A stretch of DNA of 64,000 nucleotides from Epiperipatus broadwayi (GCA_028023455.1 JAQFVV010006426.1:374001-438000), one strand, 5' to 3'. Shown: positions 45,060 through 57,230, counted from the stretch's first letter. Notes: generated from the letters alone by a model not told the origin. Translations and numbers: made by a program.

Positions 45060-46255
45060 AGTAACTTTAGTAAAGTGTAAGTTATGGGGATAAAAAATAA
45101 TTACTATATTATTGAAAAATCATGGGCTAAATTATGCATTATTACATAGGAAACCATGATAGCAAAGTATGCTATAAAATGAATAAAAAGTTATCTACAA
45201 TGAAATGAATAAAAACGTAGTAAATTCTAAGTTATGCATGTAAAAAATAATTACTACATTATTGGAATATCATGAGGGTAAGGGTGAGCTAAATTATGCA
45301 TTATTACATAGGAAACCATAATAGCAAAGTATGCTCTCAAATGAATAAAAAGTTATCTATAATGAAACGAATAAAAATGTAGTAAATTCTAAGTTATGCA
45401 TGTAAAAAATAATTACTACATTATTGGAATATCATGAGGGTAAGAGTGAGATAAATTATGCATTATTACATAGCAAACCACAATAGCAAAGTATGCTATC
45501 AAATGAATAAAAAGTTATCTGCAAAGTATGCTATAAAATGAATAAAAAGTTATCTACAATGAAATGAATAAAAACGAGTAAATTCTAAGTTATGCATGTA
45601 AAAAATAATTACTACATTATTGGAATATCATGAGGGTAAGAGGAGCTAAATTATGCATTATTACATAGCAAACCATAATAGCAAAGTATGCTATCAAATA
45701 AATAAAAAGTTATCTATAATGAACGAATAAAAATGTAGTAAATTCTAAGTTATGCATGTAAAAAATAATTACTACATTATTGGAATATCATGAGGGTAGA
45801 GGAGCTAAATTATGCATTATTACATAGGAAACCATAATAGCAAAGTATGCTCTCAAATGAATAAAAAGTTATCTATAATGAAACGAATAAAAATGTAGTA
45901 AATTCTAAGTTATGCATGTAAAAAATAATTACTACATTATTGGAATATCATGAGGGTAAGAGTGAGCTAAATTATGCATTATTACATAGCAAACCATAAT
46001 AGCAAAGTATGCTATCAAATGAATAAAAAGTTATCTGCAAAGTATGCTATAAAATGAATAAAAAGTTATCTACAATGAAATGAATAAAAACGTAGTAAAT
46101 TCTAAGTTATGCATGTAAAAAATAATTACTACATTATTGGAATATCATGAGGGTAAGAGTGAGCTAAATTATGCATTATTACATAGCAAACCATAATAGC
46201 AAAGTATGCTATAAAATGAATAAAAACTTATCTACAATGAAATGTATAAAAACAG
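45060..46255. repeat. ~160-bp satellite array, about 7.5 units
   Basis: Units contain GTAAATTCTAAGTTATGCAT, AAAAAATAATTACTACATTA, TTGGAATATCATGAGGGTAA, TAAATTATGCATTATTACAT and AAAGTATGCTATCAAATGAA. The TAAATTCT phrase recurs at 45221, 45383, 45579, 45739, 45899 and 46096, giving spacings of 162, 196, 160, 160 and 197. The longer units repeat an inner ~35-bp AAAGTATGCT...AAAAAGTTATCT segment. Confidence 0.9.
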
Positions 46256-46680
46256 TAAATAAAATAAAATAAATAACCCAAAGGAATTACAAGCAATTAT
46301 TATATATCAGATGATGATGAATACTTGGGGGAACGAAACCTCAAAATCAAACACATCAACAGAAAAGTTCGTTAGAATGATAATTATGTTCACGGGAAAA
46401 TAATTGTTTCCTCCTATATTTTTTTTATCCGTTGATAAAATCTAGAAAGATAAAAAAATTTACAAAATTTTAATAATGTACTTTACAAAAATTGCTATAA
46501 AAAATCTAATTTTCATCGCAGAGAAAAAATTTTTAGACGTACAAAAAGATAGAAAAATGGCGGAGAGAAAGAAAAAAAAAGCGTAACTGTGACGTATACG
46601 GTTTGCACGCTATTGCGGTCGAAATTGTAAACTTTTTTTAATGCGTAAAAAAGCGGTTTTCGGTCTCAAAGGGTTTTTAA

Positions 46681-47149
46681 TACAAAGCCTATAAATCCTC
46701 ACTAGGGAGAACAATAAATCTGTCACAGTGTAGATTGGTTAAAAATCTGAATTAAAAAATAAAGCCTAAAATTGAAAAAAGTGATAATTAATAAATAAAC
46801 ATTTTTCCAAACATATTACTACTACTACTACTAATAAAAATTAATGAGTGAGTAAATGTAATATATAATAAAAACATTTTAGTTGCTGCATTTTTTTTAA
46901 TATCTCAATTTACAGGCTGCCATTTTGAATCTTAGCTAGACTGATATTTTCTAGTATATTATTTGTTTTGTCTTTTTTTTTTGTTGAAATTGGAATAGCT
47001 ATACTTGTTTGTGAATATATAATAAGAATAATAAGTATTGGTCTATAATAATTAAAAAAGAAAATTGTGTGTATAAGAATGAAATATATTGCACAAGTAA
47101 TGAATGAAGTAGAAGTTTTAAATGATATAAATATTGGGGTATTCAGACA
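46681..47149. other. AT-rich non-coding DNA
   Basis: Holds an (ACT)n microsatellite near 46820. Nothing else recognised. Confidence 0.5.
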
Positions 47150-48400
47150 TTAAAGGCTTTGAAAACAAAGAATCAGGAATAGTTAGTATTTGTAATTTTT
47201 GACTCAGAAGTGTGACTAATTATGATGCCTTTAAAAAGACCTAATTTTTATGCTATATGAGGATTTTGGAATGATTAATGTAATCTCCATGCAACCAAGG
47301 TGTTATTATAGGTCTTGAATAAATGGATTTTTAATAGTTTAAAAGCATTTTGGTCTGAAAAGCAGTTTGATTTTAGAAAAGGTAGAGGAAGAAGAAAAAG
47401 AGATGCAAATGGAATATTTATAACGATTGTAGATATATATTTAATAAAGTGAAGGTAAAAGATATAAATATATTTTGAATTTGCTCATGTATTTATTTCT
47501 TGTTAATATTTGCATACCATTATATTTGGAATCATCTGAGTAGTAAAGATTATCAAGTATGTTGCAGAAATGGGGGGGGGGGAATTAATATTTGCTTCAT
47601 TTTTGTTGAGAAGGTAAATTTAGTTATTTGTTGGATTTATTGGAAATATATATACATGTATAGATTCAAAGAAAAGACCTTATTAAGAATTTTTTATGAG
47701 CCAAAAAATATTTTTGAGATTTTATGAAATTTTCATAGAAAAAACTTTATATTAAAGATTTCATTTTCTGTTTAATATACATTTATATTGTGTCTAGGGA
47801 CTTATTTTAATAAGGATGAATTAGCAGTGGACATAATTTATATCACATTTGCTGGTGGTGATATAGTAGTACTTTCAGATAAAGAGAATAGGATTGATAG
47901 AGTTTGCTGAAAGGTTAGAGTAAAAATAAATGCAATTACAGCTAAAGCAATAAGAATATAGATATAGAAGAAGAGATTAAACATTGGATTGGAAATTATA
48001 AAACAAATTAACACTTAAATATTTTGGAAGTTGGGTTAGGGATAAAAAAAATGAAATGGGTAATCAGGCTTTTATTAAGTCTTAGGAGATTTTTCTATGA
48101 ATTATTGGAATAGAGCTTTACATAGAGAAAAAATTATAGACTATTATAAAAAAAATAAGGAAAAATTGGATTTCTTATAGAAGAGGATTTGGAGAAGAAA
48201 AAAGCCCTTTCTTGGAAAGATAAGAGTGACTATTAAGTGAAAATTATTTTTGAGAGATTATATACTTAGAGAAATTATGGAAGATATGTTGAAAGAAATT
48301 GTTGAGGTATTAAAAAAACAGAAGAAAATTTGATTGATGATTTTAAGGAGAGAAATTTAACTTTAGGGTTTTGATAAATAGAATAGTAGTCACAAGACCC
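47150..48400 (+). mobile_element. Decayed LINE reverse transcriptase
   Basis: Plus-strand fragments in shifting frames. FWSEKQFDFRKGRGRRKRDA (near 47350-47408) matches the Q-F-G-F-R-x-G-x-x-T-x-D-A RT block. FITIVDIYLIK is the helix after it. ITFAGGDIVVLSDKENRIDR (near 47838-47905) matches the Y-A-D-D catalytic block with both aspartates disturbed. NAITAKA and IFWKLG resemble the thumb region. Many stops; no 3' tail identified. Confidence 0.65.
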
Positions 48401-49324
48401 TGAAAAAGCTGATCTGGTTGTAAAACCTGTCTTTTGACAACTGATCATGATTTTATCTAAATTTTAGTGCCAGTAATATTATATTTATATAAGTAAATAA
48501 TATATATATAAACTGTAGACATTATGTAAGAGTATATTCCACAGGAATATGTAGACAATACAAATAAGGAAATAATCTTAAAATGTATATATATTGCTAA
48601 ACTAGGCATGCAATACAAAATATCTTTATCAAAGCATTTGCTAAGTTTATTGTTTTCTTGCTTTAATAGTTACTTTCTATTGAAAGCTGCTTAGCAAAAG
48701 AAAATAATTTTTTTTTTGAAGTTTTATTGCTGTATTTTGTATTTTCTACAGACTCTTGTTGAATATATATATAGTTACTTTATTGAGTTACTATAAAAGT
48801 TATTGGCAATTATTAATTTATGGCTAATTTTTATTTTTTTACAATTAAACTTTATCCTCTGGAAAAAAGGAAAAGATATAAGAAGTAGGATCACATATTG
48901 TACAATTTTTTTAATCATTTACAGGTAAAAATAACAGTTTCTCTAGCTACAACTATGTGCATTTTGTCTTATAGTCTGAATTCGAATCTGAACCAAATAA
49001 AGAAAATTTTTTAAACAAACTTAAAAGTTTTTTTTTTCAAGTAACTGGTCCACAAGATTGGTCATAAAATATATATTATGTTATTCTTAACTTGGAGATA
49101 AACAAAGATGGAAAAACACTCAAGTTCTCTTGTAATATGCTGACTTTTGCCCTGCATGCCAAGATTGCTTTATTATTAAACTCTTTTTTCCAGGCAGTCA
49201 ATAAAAGATATAACATTATATAATAATTAAGTGCCACTGAATCAATTTTTAGAAGTTTGTTTGTCTTTGTTTAGTTTAAAACATGCCCTACAATATTTTA
49301 GCACAATTGTGAGAGTTAACGTCA
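48401..49324. other. AT-rich non-coding DNA
   Basis: No feature recognised. Confidence 0.5.
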
Positions 49325-49338
49325 AAAATTAAAGGTTC

Positions 49339-49448
49339 ATGTCAAGCGTTGTTAGCCGAGAGGTCGGCGCAGCCGCCTTGCAAGCAGTTGGTTGCAGACG
49401 GTAGTTGCGGGCTCGCTTCCCGGCGGATGCTATGACGTATGAAAAAAA
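49339..49448 (+). mobile_element. tRNA-derived SINE (family 1, copy c) with perfect TSD
   Basis: TTAGCCGAGAGG is the A box and GGGCTCGCTTCC the B box, followed by CCGGCGGATGCTATGACG and an A tail. AAAATTAAAGGTTC is repeated exactly at 49325-49338 and 49449-49462. The sequence is GC-rich against its surroundings. Youngest-looking copy of the three by its intact duplication. Confidence 0.92.
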
Positions 49449-49462
49449 AAAATTAAAGGTTC

Positions 49463-50790
49463 CTAATTTTGTCCCAGGTGGCGAAATGTCTGTGAGAAAT
49501 TGTTTGCTTACTTGTGTGGAACTGTTGTCCTCAGCAAGCCACTTTGGTGATCCAAGGTAACGTTGATTTCTTCAGCAACTGACCATAATAAGATTATTAT
49601 TTAAAATAAAAATATCTAACACCTCTTTTATTGATATGTCAATAACACTTACGAATTATTCTAAAAAGAGAGGGGGGGGGAATCGACTTTTTGAGAACAG
49701 AAACAAAACGAGCAGATGTTTCCAGCTGTAATTTTAATTTAATGAATGAAAGTTAGACTTCAGAGAGAGAATACACGGTATGATGAAAAGCTTTTGCCAT
49801 TCCATTTTCATTCGTTGCTTGTTGACAGGCAGTTTACTACTATTAGTTTGACAAATTACTCTGTCTTTGGGAAAAAATCTCAGGAATTAACTTAAAACAA
49901 GTAACTGAAATCTCTATTATTCACGGAGACTTGTTAACTTCTTTATATATATAATAGGTTTTTTAATGACTGTACTTTTGTTTTAAAAATAATCTCAAAT
50001 ACACCCTAAAGAAGAGCACCATTCAATGCTTTTATTAAAAAGATGTGATTGGCATAATGGAAAACTATGATTAGACAAGGTATTGAAGTCTTTGAAAAGA
50101 AATTAAAAGACGGCACCATAAAACATCAGATTAACACGCTAATGGATCAGCATATTCTACTTCTGGATGTATTTGCAGTTCATAAATTGGTTTGTGTAGT
50201 CATTGCAAAACTTATTTTTACTGTATTATTATTTTTTCTTGTTCTTGAATTTGGAATGGCTTTACTCCATTGCAGTGGTTGATGTTGCTGCGAATTTTGT
50301 ATCACCCATTACAATTAAGAAAGTTTTCCAATCAGGACTTGTTTTTTGTATCTATTGTTTTTAAGTTGATCCTAGTTTCGCTGTAACTTAATTTTTGAGC
50401 AAGTATTATTACCTTTATATGTTTGAGTTTTTTTTTTTTTACCTCAAATTACTTTTTACCTGTTGTATAAATCTTTTGCAATTTTTTTTTTTTTAAACAT
50501 TTTTTTTGTTTGTCTTTTACAAATATTTTTATTTGAGTATTTTGATCTTTTAATCTAAATATGAATATATATTACACCATAATAACTCATTGTAATCGAA
50601 GTACTGCCTCCATTGTAAATCAAAAGATTTCACGTATACAGTATTAGTTTGTATAGAAATTGTGGACTTAATCAGTGAAGTAGTTAATAGCTTCATGCTC
50701 TCAAATCAAAATGCTTTAGATTCACCTATATATTTAGAAATTAGGTCTAAGATAAGAGTGGCCACTCTTGTTTTTTAAAGTTGTTAATCT
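49463..50790. other. AT-rich non-coding DNA
   Basis: A G run at 49671-49680 and T runs. A 71-codon plus frame (50067-50282) is not recognised and is probably chance. Confidence 0.4.
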
Positions 50791-50794
50791 TGTG

Positions 50795-50875
50795 TTTAGA
50801 TTTGTAGAGGTCCCTACTGTCGTATTTTAGGTGCATAGTCTTAGGGTTATAACCTTAATATATATTACTTACATA
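50795..50875. repeat. Interspersed repeat B, copy 2
   Basis: TTGTAGAGGTCCCTACTGTC, GTATTTTAGGTGCATAGTCT, TAGGGTTATAACCTTAATAT; collinear with 31470-31560. Confidence 0.6.
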
Positions 50876-50939
50876 ATGAGTATGGGTTTATAAATTATTA
50901 ATTATTACACCATAATATTAATATACAATGACAAATTAA

Positions 50940-51025
50940 ACCACCGCTTTTTTCTTTTAAAATATATATGTTCTTCAATATTATTTTTCTTTTAAAATAT
51001 ATATGTTCTCCAATATTATAAATAA
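50940..51025. repeat. Short direct repeat
   Basis: TTTTCTTTTAAAATATATATGTTCT(T/C)CAATATTAT occurs twice in tandem (about 50950-50985 and 50986-51020). Trivial replication slippage. Confidence 0.6.
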
Positions 51026-51418
51026 AAACATAAACTTATTTCTTTCCAAAAACTTTATTTCCATATATTGAAACTTAAACCTTCCAATCTCTTTTCATTT
51101 CACCATCAACCTAATGACCTACTCGTCTGAACTAGTTTCGAACCTATCTTAAATGTAAAAATGTCATATGTAAAAATGTTATATATAAGTCGAGCGGGAA
51201 AACTTTGCTATAATGGCCATTTGAATTGCATCATCCATTTACATACGAAAACACGCTATAATTAGACAGGTTTGATAAAATTATAGCGGAGAAATGCTCA
51301 TAAATTATTATAAAATGTTTTATTAATTTTCAGTCAATTCTTAATTATATTCGCTATTATTTCGTATGTGGATGGATAAATTAAACCTTGGAATAACGGC
51401 AAAATGATTTATATATAT

Positions 51419-53294
51419 TGTAACAGGAGAAAGATCTTTGACCCGGGGGCGCCACTTGTCTGAAAATAGGAATTAGACATTTATTTCAGGGTGGACAGGA
51501 TATGCGAATCAAAAGCACCGAACTACACTCAGGGAGGAACAAGATATCTTAAATATTATTTAGACAGCTGAGAAATCAAAGCACAAAGACAAACGTCAGC
51601 CAAATTAAGTTTAAACAATTTATTAATTTTATTAAAAGTTGTGCAATAGAGTGAAGACATCTATCCACGAATACAAAAGTGGCTTATAGTAACATATGCA
51701 TATTTACCAGAGAGTGCACAAAAGTACGACAAACATGAAGGCATTAAACATTTTGGCAGCAAAATTCTCTCACTTAAAATATAAGAAATGTTTAGGATAA
51801 TATCTTCCTGCTGGCCAGTTGTAAAGTTACAAAAATAAACAACAACTCTGTCTTCCTGAATCAGAGATAATAAAACAGTTACTGTCCTACCGGAAATCAA
51901 CGAAACCAGCGCGAACGTCCGAGCAGTAATATTCTAATTACTGTCGTTAAAACGCCGCAGGACTGCTGCGCATAATACTACATTCAAAGTAAATGTGGTT
52001 GATCTCACTTACAAGACAGCAAAAGATACTTGATTATGATCTTACGTAATCCAGAAAGAAATGACTACTTTCAGACAACCCGAAGAAATAACTTGACAAA
52101 TAACCAGCAAAAAGATTTTGTTGATGGCACAAAAAGCGCAAACGAAACATGCTTAAAGATTCTTTATTTTACAACTAAGGGCAGGTGAATAAATAAAGAC
52201 TACGAAAACTGCCAATGTGTTTTGTAATAGTTAATGAAATAATCAGGTATATATTAAACATATAAAATACAATCTCCTAATGCACCCTCTGATAAACGAA
52301 AATTGCAAACAAATTTGGAATCTTAAAACTAAGATTCCAAGACACACTTTAAATACTAGAAAAAGTACATACAGATAATAAATAATTAAAAACAATTAAT
52401 ACCATTTTAAAACATATTTATCACTAGATTGAGTGGAGATTTAATTAAACGCAATTTATTTACCCTGGCTAGAATATGAAAAAGTTTAGCTTATGGTAAG
52501 GCAGAGTTCTAGTGATTTAGTGACGAGTGCGCACTTTTGATAATAGTTCATCTTCCAGGTCCTTTGACAGCGGCAAGGTAGAGGCAGTATTTGTTTTAGA
52601 GGTTCATGGCATGACTGAAGAAGAGCTGGTAGGCATGGGTCCGTCCTTTGTTTAAATTAGCCAGACATTCTAATGATGGCAAAACTCACAGTGGTGGATT
52701 TTGACATCTTGCACAGCAACGAAGTTTGTCAATAATTATTTAAGTTTTTAGTAGGAATTAAACGTCTGAACAGCTACTCACAATGGTATCTCTTTGCAGG
52801 ACATAATCCAAGTGTGTATCTAATAATGAATCTCTTCTCTCTCCAAAAATTGGCAGGCTATCGTTGCCTCACTACATTTCCCACGCAAAACTTTCATTAG
52901 TGTCCATTCTATATTCCAGGTAGGGCAAATATTAATTTCCCGCTCAATCTAATTTAAGACTTCCAACCAGGGATAATTGAAACAAAAACGACAAATACAA
53001 AACTAAATCTCCGCTTTTTAGAATTAACTTTAAAAATAATTACAATAAAAGCAACAGGAATATATAATTAGCAAGCTTGCCTGTTTTTAATCAAATTGAT
53101 TAAAACAGATGATGAAAGTAAACTATTTTACAATCAATTTTATAAACATTAAATAATCTATTTTAAAATATAAATGTGTATGTGTTTTAAATAATAATAA
53201 AAAAATTGAGCATTAGACATTTAATGAAAATGAAGTTGTTTTCCCTTTTTAATTTTAGTAATAAAACCATTGAATTGGAAATCAATCCGGCTCA
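51419..53294 (-). repeat. 3' LTR of element 2
   Basis: Direct repeat of 54813-56708. Plus-strand edges are TGTAACAGGAGAAAG and AATCCGGCTCA. A minus-strand 79-codon frame (51661-51900) is not kept in the other LTR and is treated as chance. Confidence 0.88.
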
Positions 53295-53524
53295 ACTGCC
53301 TCAACATGTGATCAAAAAAAGAAAACATTCCTGCAATTTTTTTTTTCTTTTTTTTTTTTAAACTATAAACATTTTAAAAACTACTCCTAGAAATTTGGCT
53401 GAATGCACTCATGAAAAACCAAAACAATATTTCATTTCTTACATTTATCCATTCTCATAAATCATTAACAAATTTTTTTTTGTCTGTTTTAAAACAATCT
53501 GTCCGATTGCTAAAAGCTGAACCT

Positions 53525-54334
53525 TTAACTTTTGTCCGGCGGTTCTTTTACTCTTTTTATTAATTTTCTGAAATAAGTTCCTTTCCCTCTCTTATATTTT
53601 TCCTGCCTAGAATTTATGATTTTGACTCTTTCCCGTTCTGTTTTGCTTTCTAGCGTATATACCTGAATCTTTTTCTTAACGAAACTTCCCAATTCCTCAT
53701 CTTTTCCTACTTTATTTTTAGTCATATCAACATTAGTAAATGGCAACACTTCATTTCCCACAGACTTTTTACGTGCCTTGAATAAGATTGCTTTATAAAT
53801 GGCTTTTATTTCTGTTTTAAAATGATATTCCGAAAACTTTTCCTTAGTTTTAAACCCCTGTTCACAACTAACAGATATTTTATTCAACTCATTTTTAACC
53901 TCTTGAGGTAACTTATAACTGTCTCCAAGATTTTCTTTCTCCACCATACTATCTATCTCTCTCCACTCTCTACTTATTTCAAACTTTATTTCCACCCTCT
54001 CTGTCCTAGTACTCTCCTGTGCTACTTCAATTTCTATATCTTTTATGACTATTTTTTCTGCTTCCTGACTCTCTTTACTCATCTCATTTTTCAAATCCTT
54101 TTCCATCTCCACTTCTTTTTGTTGAGTTTCTTCTACTCTTCCTGTCATTTCTCTTCTCATTTCTTTCATTTCTGCTCTCAGCTCCTCCAGTATTGTTTGT
54201 TGACTCTGTTTTATTTCTATTATCAACTTTATCATCATCTGTGTCTCGCTCTCTTCTTCTATCTGGGGGTATTTAAATGAAACAGGGCTCTCTTCCAAAC
54301 CTGCCGCCCTGTCACCTTCTTCTTTACCTTCCAT
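53525..54334 (-). CDS. Gag-like coiled-coil protein of LTR element 2
   Basis: A 269-residue protein starting at an ATG (54334-54332). The N-terminus holds LEESPVSFK (residues 13-21) followed by an acidic stretch EEESETQMM. This is the same arrangement as ESPITFK and EEAESEIKM in the gag of LTR element 1, so the two are related. Residues ~30-110 are a Glu/Lys/Met-rich coiled coil (EELRAEMKEMRREM). The middle is charged, and the C-terminus is Lys/Arg-rich (KYKRGKGTYFRKLIKRVKEP). The A-R-D-W-W gag core seen in element 1 is absent, so it is either shortened or very diverged. It is the only gene in the element. RNA binding through the basic tail is inference. Confidence 0.65.
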   Translation of the reverse strand: MEGKEEGDRAAGLEESPVSFKYPQIEEESETQMMIKLIIEIKQSQQTILEELRAEMKEMRREMTGRVEETQQKEVEMEKDLKNEMSKESQEAEKIVIKDIEIEVAQESTRTERVEIKFEISREWREIDSMVEKENLGDSYKLPQEVKNELNKISVSCEQGFKTKEKFSEYHFKTEIKAIYKAILFKARKKSVGNEVLPFTNVDMTKNKVGKDEELGSFVKKKIQVYTLESKTERERVKIINSRQEKYKRGKGTYFRKLIKRVKEPPDKS

Positions 54335-54780
54335 TTTTACACAAGGCTAACTCGCTATACTAACTTTTTTTTTTAAACAAAAATCTCAAAGCAAATAAAA
54401 TGCTATTTATTTATATGCAAGAAGACAACGAACTATTTTTACTACTTTTAAATTGAAAATTTACTCTGAACGATTTTTTTTTTGTTTAAACAACAACAAA
54501 AAAAAACTCTATTTATTATTTATGTCATATCAAAAAGACGAACTATATATATATTTAACTCTTCAAAAAAAAATTAACTCTGACAGACTTTTTTTAGAAA
54601 ATACGCTATTTATTGTTTATTTATTTATGTCATATCAAAAAGACGAAACCCCGTTCTACCAAACTGCTCCAACAATACATGCAATAATTAACAAAAATCG
54701 AACCTCTACCGACTAGATCTTGCCACTTACACCTGAAATCTTTCTCAACCGTCTAAACAAAATCTCACATGGGCTTGAAA
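54335..54780 (-). other. Leader of LTR element 2
   Basis: Non-coding sequence between the PBS and the gag start. It carries a duplicated segment (TTTATGTCATATCAAAAAGACGAA at ~54520 and ~54626, each preceded by related T/A-rich sequence), about 105 bp apart. Confidence 0.6.
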
Positions 54781-54787
54781 ACTCGGA

Positions 54788-54807
54788 AGCTCCACGTTGA
54801 CGCACCA
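54788..54807 (-). promoter_or_regulatory. Primer-binding site of LTR element 2
   Basis: On the minus strand TGGTGCGTCAACGTGGAG follows the LTR end AACA after a few bases. TGG fits the CCA end of a tRNA. Different from the site in element 1 (TGGCGCTTCC), so the two elements use different primers. Confidence 0.6.
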
Positions 54808-54812
54808 AAAAT

Positions 54813-56708
54813 TGTTATATATGCAACAGGAGAAAGATCTTTGAGATTCGCATATACTGACCCCGGGGGCGCCACTAGTCCGAAAATAGGAACTAGACAT
54901 TTATTTTAGGGTAGACAGGATATGTGAATCAAAAGGCACCGAACTACACTCAGGGAGGAACAAGATATCCTAAATATTATTTAGACAGCTGAGAAATCAA
55001 AGCACAAAGACAAACGTCAGCCAAATTAAGTTTAAACAATTTATTAATTTTATTAAAAGTTGTGCAATAGAGTGAAGACATCTAGCCACGAATACAAAAG
55101 TGGCTTATAGTAACATATGCGTATTTACCAGAGAGTGCACAAGAGTACGACAAACATGAAGGCATTAAACATTTTGGCAGCAAAATTCTCTCACTTAAAA
55201 TATAAGAAATGGTTAGGATAATATCTTCCTGCTGGCCAGTTGTAAAATTACAAAAATAAACAACTTTATCTTCCTGAATCAGATAATAAAACAGTTACTG
55301 TCCTGCCGGAATCAACAAAACCAGCACGAACGTCTGAGCAGTAATATTCTAATTACTGTCGTTAAAACGCCGCAGGACTGCTGCATGTAATACTACATTC
55401 AAAGTAAACATGGTTGATCTCACTTACAAGACAGCAAAAGATATTTGATTATGATCTTACGTAATCCAGAAAGAAATGACTACTTTCAGACAACCCGAAG
55501 AAATAACTTGACAAATAGCCAGCAAAAAGATTTTGTTGTTTGCACAAAAAGCGCAAACGAAACATGCTTAAAGATTCTTTATTTTACAACTAAGGGCAGG
55601 TGAATAAATAAAGACTACGAAAACTGCCAATGTGTTTTGTAATAGTTAATGAAATAATCAGGTATATATTAAACATATAAAATACAATCTCCTAATGCAC
55701 CCTCTGATAAACAAAAATTGCAAACAAACTTGGAATCTTAAAACTAAGATTCCAAGACACACTTTAAATACTAGAAAAAGTACATACAGATAATAAATAA
55801 TTAAAAACAATTAATACCATTTTAAAACATATTTATCATTAGATTGAGCGGAGATTTAATTAAACGCAATTTATTTACCCTGGCTAGAATATGAAAAAGT
55901 TTAGCTTACGGTAAAGCAGAGTTCTAGTGATTTAGTGTCGAGTGCGCACTTTTGATAATAGTTTATCTTTCAGGTCCTTTGACAGTGGCAAGGTAGAGGC
56001 AGTGTTTATTTTAGAGGTTCATGGCTGACTGAAGAAGAGCTGGTAGGCGTGGGTCCATCCTTTGTTTAAATTATCCAGACATTCTAATGATGGCAAAACT
56101 CACAGTGGTGGATTTTGACATCTTGCACAGCAACGAAGTTTGTCAATAATTATTTAAGTTTTTAGTAGGAATTAAACGTCCGAACAGCTACTCACAATGG
56201 TATCTCTTTGCAGGACATAATCCAAGTGTGTATCTAATAATGAATCTCTTCTTTCTCCAAAAATTGGCGGGCTATCGTTGCCTCGCTACATTTCCTGCAC
56301 AAAACTTTCATTAGTGTCCATTCTATATTCCAGGCAGGGCAAATATTAATTTCCCGCTCAATCTAATTTAAGACTTCCAACCAGGGATAATTGAAACAAA
56401 AACGACAAATACAAAACTAAATCTCCGCTTTTTAGAATTAACTTTAAAAATAATTACAATAAAAGCAACAGGAATATATAATTAGCAAGCTTGCCTGTTT
56501 TTAATCAAATTGATTAAAACAGACGGTGAAAGTAAACTATTTTACAATCAATTTTATAAACATTAAATAATCTATTTTAAAATATAAATGTGTATGTGTT
56601 TTAAATAATAATAAAAAAATTGAGCATTAGACATTTAATGAAAATGAAGTTGTTTTCCCTTTTTAATTTTAGTAATAAAACCATTGAATCAGAAATCAAT
56701 CCGGCTCA
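54813..56708 (-). repeat. 5' LTR of element 2
   Basis: Plus-strand edges are TGTTATATATGCAACAGG and AATCCGGCTCA. It carries AGATTCGCATATACTGAC after GATCTTTG, which the 3' LTR lacks. Confidence 0.88.
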
Positions 56709-57230
56709 ATATATTTAAGTTTAAATAAAAAAGATATAATGTGAAACATTTTTCTTTAAAATATATTTAATGGTTTTCTGATTTAATGTTTTACATATAT
56801 AATTGAAACTAAAGTATTTTCTTTAAATGTTTTTTTTTAATAAACAAATAATATTGTAAAAACAAATATGTTAAAAGTTATTTATTTCAGTAAAATAAAA
56901 ATCATCCATTTGTAATTAAAAATGAGAATTTTGTGTAAGGAAGAGATCAATTAGTGACCGCACCCCGGGTAAAAAGTAAAATCTAGTTTACTGATTGATT
57001 TTTGTTTGCAACAAAAGACTTTATCATTAAATCAGAATACCGTTCCTTCTGCTAGCTTTAACATTTCTTTAACACCTAGAAAGGAATTTAATTAGTGAAA
57101 TCTGAATCAAATTATATGATTTATATATTTTAATAATTTTAAGTAAATTAAATATAATACCTCGGAGACATTATCTGTTGTCGAAATTAAATTATATTAT
57201 TTTGTTTAATTAAAAGTCAATTGGTCCTGA
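56709..57230. other. AT-rich non-coding DNA
   Basis: A short GC-rich patch (GACCGCACCCCGGG) near 56957 is the only feature. Confidence 0.4.

Larger units (their letters stand above)
44531..46673. mobile_element. piggyBac-like TIR element carrying a satellite
   Basis: The left end CCCATAGAGACCCCAACGGC follows TTAA (44527-44530). The right end, complemented, reads CCCTTTGAGACCGAAAACCG; TTAA lies at 46677-46680, three bases beyond. CCC-starting TIRs at TTAA suggest piggyBac. The interior is non-coding: a ~160-bp tandem array and a GC-richer right end (46540-46673). TIRs diverge at several positions, so it is old or mismatched. Confidence 0.6.
51419..56708 (-). mobile_element. LTR retrotransposon 2, non-autonomous, minus strand
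   Basis: Two ~1.88-kb direct repeats flank a ~1.5-kb interior with one gag-like gene on the minus strand. In sense orientation the LTR starts TGAGCCGGATTG and ends AACA. A primer-binding-like TGGTGCGTCAACGTGGAG lies a few bases inside the 5' LTR (54813-56708). ATAT or longer AT strings border both outer ends, so a duplication is plausible but uninformative. No pol frame. The LTRs differ by scattered substitutions and small indels, including an 18-bp insertion near 54845 in the 5' LTR. Confidence 0.85.

Noticed and set aside
45060-46255. CRISPR-like or regulatory array
   Set aside because: A direct satellite with ~160-bp units and no spacer/repeat alternation.
51661-51900. 79-codon ORF in the LTR of element 2
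   Set aside because: The matching part of the other LTR has indels that break the frame.
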